A stretch of 64,000 nucleotides of DNA from Azospirillum sp. TSH58 (GTDB lineage: Bacteria > Pseudomonadota > Alphaproteobacteria > Azospirillales > Azospirillaceae). The stretch covers positions 186,001 through 250,000 of the forward strand of contig NZ_CP022363.1 of assembly GCF_003119115.1 (NCBI RefSeq), in the 5' to 3' direction. Positions 47,001 to 50,322 of the stretch are shown piece by piece; position 1 is the first letter of the stretch, and every line of letters starts with the position of its first letter. Under the pieces are notes generated by a model. It was not told the origin of the DNA, made no database searches, and saw only the letters and a list, made by a program, of their open reading frames with translations. Both the position numbers and the translations under genes were made by a program.

Positions 47001-47045
47001 ACGCCCAGTCACACCATTGCCGTTCGAACCACGCTTGCGCGTCAT
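32055..47045 (-). CDS. Giant LEPR/DUF4347 surface protein with 28 tandem repeats
   Basis: 4996 residues. There is no Sec signal peptide; instead the N-terminus has the LEPRFMFDAAG motif (about 35-45) typical of large exported proteins with DUF4347. DUF4347 spans about 111-275 (VVFVDTSVSDYQTLLKDI, VSHGNEGHLYIAGR, FYACNVGAG). A parallel beta-helix follows (about 285-640). Residues 796-3603 are 28 repeats with consensus elements GTATVGNALSTTNGTW, DADGDG, YSYQWYRADD and HKYLRVVVTANDGKGGTQ. Then come cadherin-like and bacterial Ig-like domains (about 3604-4610) and a Gly/Pro-rich tail (about 4615-4996) with three SDAGRSIT-like motifs. No RTX nonapeptides are seen. It is probably a cell-surface or matrix adhesin exported by the four downstream gene products. 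GGGAG lies before ATG 47045; an upstream in-frame start at 47138 is less likely. Confidence 0.92.
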   Translation of the reverse strand: MTRKRGSNGNGVTGRSGKTHKPSSSMFAMALEPRFMFDAAGAVTAAEVHQQPDQPAPGDKGAAKAADADKLADWAIKESTVPAAASSPAASAPALTEPAAVTARLAGLQGAARSVVFVDTSVSDYQTLLKDIAPDAKVVLLDSQQEALGQMAKALSGMSGLDSVQVVSHGNEGHLYIAGRAYWADGLANRAQDLQAIGAALKPGGDILFYACNVGAGQAGQEFVQTIHRLTGADVAVSSDETGNAAGQNWTLEVQSGAIEAAIPFARASMETFSGRLGTVVVTSASGTAAGSLNDAIKNATQSTIIEFSSTLTSSTISLGVTSSPLTAAAQDITINGDVNGDGIADITISGAGTGSVPASTDYRGITFNASAKTLTVKNLTFERFYVATGAGGLLALTNGSIEVDGVTFANNANTIIYTGTNAANVTVRNSVFRENVGMVAGTAAHAVIKSQASVATTIENSVFVDNSFVMSPDGNSATYPGGIIVVQSSASAFTANIRNVTIANNSFIANNAAAAAINTAAIGTVYNGSTGTATVNVYNTIIAGNSGSLGGTSFADPNAIIYNSGKITLNTGSNYQGAITGNAIFVDSTNATKSLRDYRPASTATTFINAGDSSNANRYGGSYDIRGIDRIRDGVLDLGAYEVHWNAGDPSVDLNGAGAGTGESVSTSTPASGVLIAPNAVVTQTDSDTRLLGATITLSGTSDGAAEVLSMLTASVATAKTYGISVTGNDTGTITLRGAASVAGYQAVLQLIQYKNTAGSATAGTRTATVTVNDGETTSTARTSQITLGGSSPSNGAPVNSVVPTVGGTATVGNALTGGTGTWSDPDGDSLSYSYQWYRADDTNGTNAASIAGATSASYTLTTSDAHKYLRVAVIANDGNSNTTTAYSTYTAITNSAPVNSAAPSVSGTATVGNALSTSNGTWTDADGDSRTYSYQWYRADDSNGTNATSISGATSSSYTLAAGDLNKYLRVEVTANDGRGGTQAATSAYSSQVAAAGNGAPVNSVVPTVGGTATVGNALTGGTGTWSDPDGDSLSYSYQWYRADDTNGTNAASIAGATSASYTLTTSDAHKYLRVAVIANDGNSNTTTAYSTYTAITNSAPVNSAAPSVSGTATVGNALSTTNGTWTDADGDGRTYSYQWYRADDSNGTNATSISGATSSSYTLAAGDLNKYLRVEVTANDGRGGTQAATSAYSSQVAAAGNGAPVNSVVPTVGGTATVGNALTGGTGTWSDPDGDSLSYSYQWYRADDTNGTNAASIAGATSASYTLTTSDAHKYLRVAVIANDGNSNTTTAYSTYTAITNSAPVNSAVPSVSGTATVGNALSTSNGTWTDADGDSRTYSYQWYRADDTTGTNATSISGATSSSYTLTTSDAHKYLRVVVTANDGKGGTQTATSTYTAITNSAPVNSAVPSVSGTATVGNALSTTNGTWTDADGDGRTYSYQWYRADDTTGTNGASISGATSSSYTLTTSDAHKYLRVVVTANDGKGGTQTATSTYTAITNSAPVNSAAPTVSGTATVGNALSTTNGTWTDADGDGQTYSYQWYRADDTAGTNGASISGATSSSYTLTTSDAHKYLRVVVTANDGKGGTQTATSTYTAITNSAPVNSAVPSVSGTATVGNALSTTNGTWTDADGDGRTYSYQWYRADDTTGTNGASISGATSSSYTLTTSDAHKCLRVVVTANDGKGGTQTATSTYTAITNSAPVNSAAPSVTGTATVGSALSTTNGTWTDADGDGRTYSYQWYRADDTTGTNGASISGATSSSYTLTTSDAHKYLRVVVTANDGKGGTQTATSTYTAITNSAPVNSAVPSVSGTATVGNALSTTNGTWTDADGDGRTYSYQWYRADDTTGTNGASISGATSSSYTLTTSDAHKYLRVVVTANDGKGGTQTATSTYTAITNSAPVNSAAPSVTGTATVGSALSTTNGTWTDADGDGRTYSYQWYRADDTTGTNGASISGATSSSYTLTTSDAHKYLRVVVTANDGKGGTQTATSTYTAITNSAPVNSAAPSVSGTATVGNALSTTNGTWTDADGDGRTYSYQWYRADDTTGTNGASISGATSSSYTLTTSDAHKYLRVVVTANDGKGGTQTATSTYTAITNSAPVNSAAPTVSGTATVGNALSTTNGTWTDADGDGQTYSYQWYRADDTAGTNGASISGATSSSYTLTTSDAHKYLRVVVTANDGKGGTQTATSTYTAITNSAPVNSAVPSVSGTATVGNALSTTNGTWTDADGDGRTYSYQWYRADDTTGTNGASISGATSSSYTLTTSDAHKYLRVVVTANDGKGGTQTATSTYTAITNSAPVNSAAPSVTGTATVGSALSTTNGTWTDADGDGRTYSYQWYRADDTTGTNGASISGATSSSYTLTTSDAHKYLRVVVTANDGKGGTQTATSTYTAITNSAPVNSAVPSVSGTATVGNALSTTNGTWTDADGDGRTYSYQWYRADDTTGTNGASISGATSSSYTLTTSDAHKYLRVVVTANDGKGGTQTATSTYTAITNSAPVNSAAPSVTGTATVGSALSTTNGTWTDADGDGRTYSYQWYRADDTTGTNGASISGATSSSYTLTTSDAHKYLRVVVTANDGKGGTQTATSTYTAITNSAPVNSAAPSVSGTATVGNALSTTNGTWTDADGDGQTYSYQWYRADDTAGTNGASISGATSSSYTLTTSDAHKYLRVVVTANDGKGGTQTATSTYTAITNSAPVNSAVPSVSGTATVGNALSTTNGTWTDADGDGRTYSYQWYRADDTTGTNGASISGATSSSYTLTTSDAHKYLRVVVTANDGKGGTQTATSTYTAITNSAPVNSAAPSVSGTATVGNALSTTNGTWTDADGDGRTYSYQWYRADDTTGTNGASISGATSSSYTLTTSDAHKYLRVVVTANDGKGGTQTATSTYTAITNSAPVNSAVPSVSGTATVGNALSTTNGTWTDADGDGRTYSYQWYRADDTTGTNGASISGATSSSYTLTTSDAHKYLRVVVTANDGKGGTQTATSTYTAITNSAPVNSAVPSVSGTATVGNALSTTNGTWTDADGDGRTYSYQWYRADDSTGTNGASISGATSSSYTLTTSDAHKYLRVVVTANDGKGGTQTATSTYTAITNSAPVNSAAPSVSGTATVGNALSTTNGTWTDADGDGRTYSYQWYRADDSNGTNGASISGATSSSYTLTTSDAHKYLRVVVTANDGKGGTQTATSTYTAITNSAPVNSAAPSVTGTATVGSALSTTNGTWTDADGDGRTYSYQWYRADDTTGTNGASISGATSSSYTLTTSDAHKYLRVVVTANDGKGGTQTATSTYTAITNSAPVNSAAPSVTGTATVGNALSTTNGTWTDADGDGRTYSYQWYRADDTTGTNGASISGATSSSYTLTTSDAHKYLRVVVTANDGKGGTQTATSTYTAITNSAPVNSAVPSVSGTATVGNALSTTNGTWTDADGDGRTYSYQWYRADDTTGTNGASISGATSSSYTLTTSDAHKYLRVVVTANDGKGGTQTATSTYTAITNSAPVNSAVPSVSGTATVGNALSTTNGTWTDADGDGRTYSYQWYRADDTTGTNGASISGATSSSYTLTTSDAHKYLRVVVTANDGKGGTQTATSIYTAVINSAPVLSTDARSLTAIQEDATGNNGDTVAAILASAGTATDVDGNTLGIAITATDTSNGVWQYKTGAGTWTTITGVSGASALLLASTDRVRFVPNADYNGSVANGITFKAWDQTAGTAGTTVGNDTTANGGLGAGGQFSAASVTAGIDVTAVNDAPVLTDTVLTLPSVAQAAGAPNGAVGVAVSSLVALGANVSDVDSGAVTGIALVGLDNSEGGTWYYSTDGGTSWTAVGTVNDSGNALLLRTTDRLYYQPTGANAGILSAAITFRAWDQTSGTAGTKVATAGGGGTSAFSAATDTASLSITPAILGSAVTLAPASDTGNSNTDNITKASSVTFNGSGANANASTTVRLYANGSLVATTTADASGAYSFTGVDVSGLSGAVDFTVRQVIAGMESADSAVRTVTFDRTAPTVAITTVSGDNVLNASESAVAQTVSGTTTGVEDGQTVTVTLNGKTYTTTVTNNAWSLSIPSADLQALPDGGTYAITADLTDVAGNAAVQATRSVSVDRTPPTLAIATVAGDNVLNAADSAVGQTVAGVTNGVEYGRTVTVTLNGKSYTTTVTNNRWSLTVPSSDLLALTDGANYTVTASLTDAAGNPTQATRSVAVDRTPPSVVSVTPPPARTYLPGETVSFFVQLSEASIISGGNPVLELAVGSEIRNATYNAAGSTGTLLRFDYVVPVGDRAPQGIAVLGLALNGSIVTDAAQGPLVTTLKGVGDTSQVRIDTPIPAKPVGTALSGLSDSGVSATDRLTNVTRPTLSGTAEANATVTVLVDGKAVGTAVADENGFWVHRLQTALTDGTHSITTTATNRFGIVSDPSDALTVVIDTAVPVAPAPSVTSATVAGATAGERISGIATPSLAGTTEAGSTVNVLVDGKAVGTALADANGAWTFQFTAALADGTHSLQVQATDKAGNVSSLSAVTTLTIDTTPPVAPTVALNTTVGSTPVVQGTAEANSLVTVTINGQAVGTARASATGVWQLALASDLSVGSYVISAKASDAVGNTGNAGTTTYSVAPPPPPPVVVVAASTGNTTTAASPSNSAVATSAGTTQTTGPTLGTAPTLPSLQTSSDAGRVITSSSIGSGSGSGNGNSSTDAGRSITIGNIGNSTSSDAGRSITISAMGGAPSGGGTANSSNGVLGGGTGGSSGSGLSGVVSGGSGLGSGGLGGGVGGGVGGGSGLGGSALGGTASGGIGAGAGAGFGGAPAGGGPGAGLGSGGPATGGPAAGGPATGTGTGNGGLNGGVGGPGGAAGSATGGTPGGSAAPGGPGTATGGPGGAPGNRPGGQPGPGSTIESAPANRPAAPGGPQGRPQGQGQGQPPAGDAPPAGGDPAAAPAAPDGPGQAPGPRADLDGTLPARPAFSRQVAQVHGAADAQSAALLAALISHAPPGSRAA
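36237..44660 (-). repeat. 28 tandem 300-bp repeats in the giant surface-protein gene
   Basis: Boundaries at the AsnSerAlaProVal or AsnGlyAlaProVal codons fall every 300 bases, giving 26 units of 300 bp and two of 312 bp (units 2 and 4 from the N-terminus). The first five units alternate between two types; the rest are near-identical. Period divisibility by three keeps several frames free of stops, which explains the long antisense open frame across the gene. Confidence 0.95.
39253..42713 (-). repeat. Recent 1.66-kb duplication (offset 1800 bp) within the repeat array
   Basis: Bases 39253-40913 equal 41053-42713 except one position, T at 40213 versus C at 42013. On the coding strand this changes TAC to TGC and gives the only HKCLRV among the repeats. 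A smaller 600-bp copy (about 39361-39940 equals 39961-40540) is nested inside, showing stepwise expansion by whole units. Confidence 0.9.
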
Positions 47046-47282
47046 CGTCAGTCTCCCGCCATACGCAACACCGCCCGACCCTAAGCCGAAAGCGGTCACC
47101 AAAAAGTGAATAGCGTTGGAAGGGTACCACCTTTTCACAGTCGTTGACAGCGCATCGGTCTATTCAGGCGACAAAAGGGGTGCCCGATTTGCACCGATTC
47201 GCGTCGTCAAAAAGAACAGCATGTCATAATTTGACGCATTTGCTTCCGCGAAGCGTTTTGTATTTCATTGCTGAAACGAACG

Positions 47283-47300
47283 CATATGTTGGTATGCTTT
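47283..47300 (+). promoter_or_regulatory. Recurrent motif, copy A (CATAT-N4-GTATGCTTT)
   Basis: CATATGTTGGTATGCTTT lies 238 bases upstream of the giant gene, in the opposite orientation to it. It agrees with copies at 48248-48265 and 48352-48369. It could be a regulator site; the TGGTATGCT part also fits an extended -10 box. Confidence 0.45.
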
Positions 47301-47384
47301 CCACACCGCCATTTCGCTGTCAGCGAGCGAGCATTGTGGTGTCGTCAAACATTTGTGTGCAAAACACCACGCACCGATGTCACA

Positions 47385-47408
47385 GGCCCGGCAAGCCATG
47401 ACCGGGCC
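47385..47408 (-). terminator. Hairpin downstream of the GNAT gene
   Basis: GGCCCGG (47385-47391) pairs with CCGGGCC (47402-47408) around a 10-base loop, about 55 bases past the GNAT stop on the minus strand. No T-run is present, so the call is tentative. Confidence 0.35.
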
Positions 47409-47462
47409 GAGACCCGATTCGGAGAGGGCGGACCGCCCGACCGAACCACCAGCGATTCCGGC

Positions 47463-48032
47463 TCAGGACGCGCCGCCCTGCTGCATCTGGGCTGGCAGGA
47501 TCTGCGGCGGCAGGTGCTGAATTCCCGGATGGCCGGGCGGAAGCCAGATCAGTTCCAGAGACGGCGACGTCTTCGCCAGAAGATCGAAGCCCAGCCGGTG
47601 GTAGAACCAATGAACGCGCGTGTCCACCTCGGCCACAGACAAGGTGATCGGGATGCGCATTTGCGCCGCGGTTCCCTGGATACTGCGCAAAAGATCGGTG
47701 CCGATGCCCTTGCCACGGGCCAGACGGTGGATTTCCACCTCCGACACCCGCCAGTCGTAGCGCCCCAGATCCATGACGATCCGCCCCACCGGCTGGCCCG
47801 TCTTCTCGACGACGAAATCCAGATGCTCCGGATAGCGGGTTTCCTGGCCCATCCGCCGGGCGCTGTACTGCTGTTCGTAGAGCGTCCGGATGAAGTCCCG
47901 GTCGTGATGCGCCTTGGCCAGCCAAGGGCGCGCGTCCATGAACAGGCCCATCAGGAAATCGTCGTCCGACGGCCGGGGGAACCGCACCGTCAATCCGCCG
48001 AGCAGCGGCAGCGACCCATTCAGAACGGCCAT
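47463..48032 (-). CDS. GNAT-family N-acetyltransferase
   Basis: 189 residues. The GNAT fold is visible, with beta4 and the acetyl-CoA loop around VGRIVMDLGRYDWRVSEVEIHRLARGKGIGTDLLRSI (split motif RGKGIG about 120-125) and the C-terminal VDTRVHWFYHRLGFDLL. Substrate unknown. ATG 48032 is chosen because GGAAGGGG lies about nine bases upstream; the longer frame to 48098 lacks such a site. It is divergent from two tail-collar genes, a pairing that suggests it modifies or serves those proteins (inference from position only). Confidence 0.87.
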   Translation of the reverse strand: MAVLNGSLPLLGGLTVRFPRPSDDDFLMGLFMDARPWLAKAHHDRDFIRTLYEQQYSARRMGQETRYPEHLDFVVEKTGQPVGRIVMDLGRYDWRVSEVEIHRLARGKGIGTDLLRSIQGTAAQMRIPITLSVAEVDTRVHWFYHRLGFDLLAKTSPSLELIWLPPGHPGIQHLPPQILPAQMQQGGAS

Positions 48033-48247
48033 CGGCCACACCCCTTCCGGTAGCACAAGCGCGGATCCTGAATAGCCGAAGATGCGTGCACGGCGCAAGA
48101 ATCGCCGTCGCGGACCATCGCCGCAGCGAACACCGTGCGAGTCGTCCGCTTCGGCGTCGGTCCGGGACGGGGAGCACCATGGCAGGAACCACTCGATACC
48201 CCGGGCAAATCATCCAATACGGCGCCTCCGCTCCGGCCGCATCGTCA

Positions 48248-48265
48248 AAAGCATACGCTGATATG
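48248..48265 (-). promoter_or_regulatory. Recurrent motif, copy C (minus strand)
   Basis: Read on the minus strand this is CATATCAGCGTATGCTTT, matching CATAT-N4-GTATGCTTT. It points toward the GNAT gene, about 215 bases from its start. Confidence 0.45.
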
Positions 48266-48300
48266 CAACCCAAGGGTCATTCTGCAAAGATAACAATCGA

Positions 48301-48315
48301 AAAAAGTAACTTTTT
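48301..48315. promoter_or_regulatory. 15-bp A/T palindrome
   Basis: AAAAAGTAACTTTTT is a perfect dyad around a central A, placed midway between the two inverted 18-bp motifs. Candidate operator or DNA-bending site in the divergent promoter. Confidence 0.4.
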
Positions 48316-48351
48316 GTATCGCCTATTGCCGCTGATCTAGCCGATCAGGAG

Positions 48352-48369
48352 AATATGTCGGTATGCTTT
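48352..48369 (+). promoter_or_regulatory. Recurrent motif, copy B (plus strand)
   Basis: AATATGTCGGTATGCTTT lies 86 bases upstream of the first tail-collar gene and points toward it. TATGCT in an extended -10 context (CGGTATGCT) makes it a candidate promoter core. Confidence 0.45.
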
Positions 48370-48455
48370 CTATCACATTCGGCGGCGTGGCGCGTCCTTA
48401 AGGGGAGGCCGGCCACAGGTCGCCGCAACCGGTTTCATACACAGGAGGTTTCGCC

Positions 48456-49127
48456 ATGGAAGTTTACCTCGGCCTGGTCATCCCGTTCACCGGCGCCTAC
48501 GCTCCGCAATACACGGCCCAGTGTCTGGGCCAGCAGTTTCAGGTCAGCCAGAACCAGGCCCTGTTCGCGATCACCGGCGCGATGTACGGCGGCAACGGCA
48601 CGACCAACTTCAACCTGCCGGACCTGCGCGGCCGCGTGATGATCGGGTCGGGCACCAGCCCCTACCTCAACAACCAGACGCTCAACCCGGGGAACTTCGG
48701 CGGCGTCGCGAACAACACCCTCACCCAGCAGAATCTGCCGGCGCACATCCACGCCGCGACCTTCTCGCCGGTCGGCAGCAGCACCAGCGCGACCGTCACC
48801 GCCGCCGCGGCCATCCCGGTGAGCACCGTCGACGGCGCCAGCAGCACCCCGCTGGGCGGCAACAACTATCTCGGCGCCCTCCGGTTCAACGACACCGTCG
48901 GCGCCGGCGTCGAGCTGGTGGGTCCCTACAGCTCCGGCACCGCGCCGAACGGCTCGGCCCTGGTCGGTTCGGCCACCGGCACCGTCACGATGGGCGGGCT
49001 GACGGGCACGGTCAGCATTTCGGCGGGCGGCGGCGTCACCAACCCGACTCCGGTGAACAACATGCAGCCCTATCTGGCCCTGACCATGCTGATCGTCACC
49101 AGCGGCATCTTCCCGATGCGCGACTGA
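48456..49127 (+). CDS. Phage-tail-collar (MdpB-type) protein
   Basis: 223 residues. The N-terminus has the tail-collar domain signature: EVYLGLVIPFTGAYAP, a conserved Cys-Leu-Gly-Gln, and NLPDLRGRVMIGSG. A variable Gly/Ser/Thr-rich beta region follows, then a conserved end (NNMQPYLALTMLIVTSGIFPMRD). Homologues are called microcystin-dependent proteins or tail collar proteins; in bacterial chromosomes they occur in small clusters and are thought to form trimeric fibre-like surface proteins. AGGAGG precedes the ATG. A paralogue lies at 49636. No phage structural genes are near. Confidence 0.9.
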   Translation: MEVYLGLVIPFTGAYAPQYTAQCLGQQFQVSQNQALFAITGAMYGGNGTTNFNLPDLRGRVMIGSGTSPYLNNQTLNPGNFGGVANNTLTQQNLPAHIHAATFSPVGSSTSATVTAAAAIPVSTVDGASSTPLGGNNYLGALRFNDTVGAGVELVGPYSSGTAPNGSALVGSATGTVTMGGLTGTVSISAGGGVTNPTPVNNMQPYLALTMLIVTSGIFPMRD

Positions 49128-49237
49128 TCCGGAAGCACACCCCGATCGTCGACCACCGGATGGACGGATGCGGCGCGTTGGCTTTGTATGCCTGGAACGA
49201 CAACCGTACCTTCAGAACTTGAGCCCGGACCTTTGAG

Positions 49238-49558
49238 ATGACCATCGACATCGCCTCCATCTCCCACGAGATGTTCGCCCCGCATCTCGGCCAGACGTTC
49301 CGTTTCGTGGCCCCGGAGGACGGGTCCGTGATCACGGAGGTCGAGTTGACGAAGCTGACGCCGCGGCCGGAATGCACGCCGCGCTGGGCGAAACGCACGT
49401 CCTTTTCGGCTCTGTTCGAAACCTACGGCCCCAGCCAGCTGTGGAACGGCTATTTCCAGATCGACCATCCGACGATGGGATTGCTGGGCCCCTTCTACAT
49501 CGTGCGGATCATTCCGCGCGATCCCGAACGGGGCTGCTTCGAGCTGGTCCTGAACTGA
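49238..49558 (+). CDS. Small DUF6916-like protein
   Basis: 106 residues between the two tail-collar genes. It starts MTIDIASISHEMFAPHLGQTF and is beta-rich, with PSQLWNGYFQIDHPTMGLLGPFYIVRIIP. Small proteins of this type (DUF6916, as I recall the family) recur beside tail-collar genes. No signal peptide or membrane span is visible. A chaperone or accessory role for the collar proteins is an inference from this conserved neighbourhood. Confidence 0.75.
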   Translation: MTIDIASISHEMFAPHLGQTFRFVAPEDGSVITEVELTKLTPRPECTPRWAKRTSFSALFETYGPSQLWNGYFQIDHPTMGLLGPFYIVRIIPRDPERGCFELVLN

Positions 49559-49635
49559 GCCCCGGCAGCCAGACGCCACCGCACAACACCGCGCACCGTC
49601 CGTCCCAGCGCATCGATTCCACCGGAGATTTCGCC

Positions 49636-50322
49636 ATGGAATTCTACCTAGGTTCCGTTTTTCCATTCGCCGGCAATTTCGCCCCCGTGAACACGCAGCA
49701 ATGCCTGGGGCAGGCGGTGAACACGAGCCAGTACCAAGCCCTGTGGGCGGTCATGGCCGGGGCCTTCGGCGGCGGACAGGGCTCCCCGACGTTCAACCTG
49801 CCGGACCTGCGCGGCCGCGTGATGGTGGGGCCGGGCACCAGCCCCTACACCAGCACCACGCTCAACAACGGCAACGCGGGCGGGACGCAGTACACGACGA
49901 TCATCGGCAACAATCTGCCGATGCACACCCACGGGGCCGCCTTCCAGGGTGGCAGCGCGGGCGGCACCGCCCCGTTCAACGCGACGGTCACCGTTCCGCT
50001 GAACCCCGCCGTCGGCACCAGCAACATCCCGTCCGCCATTCCCGCGGTGCTGGGCGGCCAGTTCGTCGACCCGAGCACCGACCTGAGCGTCGACGGCCCC
50101 TACATCCCGGCCTCCAGCCTGCCGACGCCGCCGACCGGAAGCTCGCTGACAGGCGCGCTCTCCTCGCAGGGCACGGTCAGCGGCGGTCCCACGGGTGCCA
50201 CCGTTGCGGTGAGCCCGGGCGGCGGCGTCGTCTCAACCCCGGTCGCGATCAACAACCTGCAACCCTACCAGTCGCTGTTCTTCTTCATCTTCATGCTGGG
50301 CTATTTCCCGTCGCGTGATTGA
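49636..50322 (+). CDS. Phage-tail-collar (MdpB-type) protein, second paralogue
   Basis: 228 residues with the same plan as the protein at 48456: MEFYLGSVFPFAGNFAP, QCLGQ, NLPDLRGRVMVGPG, a variable Gly/Thr-rich middle, and the end NNLQPYQSLFFFIFMLGYFPSRD. The middle has diverged most, which suits a host- or ligand-contact region. GGAG precedes the ATG. Its 3' end overlaps the convergent hydrolase gene by 32 bases. Confidence 0.9.
   Translation: MEFYLGSVFPFAGNFAPVNTQQCLGQAVNTSQYQALWAVMAGAFGGGQGSPTFNLPDLRGRVMVGPGTSPYTSTTLNNGNAGGTQYTTIIGNNLPMHTHGAAFQGGSAGGTAPFNATVTVPLNPAVGTSNIPSAIPAVLGGQFVDPSTDLSVDGPYIPASSLPTPPTGSSLTGALSSQGTVSGGPTGATVAVSPGGGVVSTPVAINNLQPYQSLFFFIFMLGYFPSRD

Larger units (their letters stand above)
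47046..47462. other. Intergenic region upstream of the giant gene
   Basis: 417 bases without a gene, AT-richer than the coding flanks. The promoter of the giant gene should lie here. It contains one copy of the 18-bp motif (47283-47300) and a GC hairpin at 47385-47408 downstream of the GNAT gene. Confidence 0.5.
48033..48455. other. Divergent promoter region of GNAT and tail-collar genes
   Basis: 423 bases without a gene. Bases 48240-48380 are AT-rich. They carry two inverted copies of the 18-bp motif (48248-48265 minus, 48352-48369 plus), a perfect A/T palindrome AAAAAGTAACTTTTT (48301-48315) and a small hairpin CTGATC-TAGCC-GATCAG (48332-48348). Confidence 0.55.

Noticed and set aside
32055-47045. 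Giant protein considered as an RTX adhesin with classic type I secretion
   Set aside because: No GGxGxDxxx nonapeptides are seen, and no ABC transporter is encoded nearby; the tail is Gly/Pro-rich.
48456-50322. Prophage remnant
   Set aside because: Only tail-collar-type genes occur. No integrase, capsid, terminase, lysis or att-like repeats flank them.
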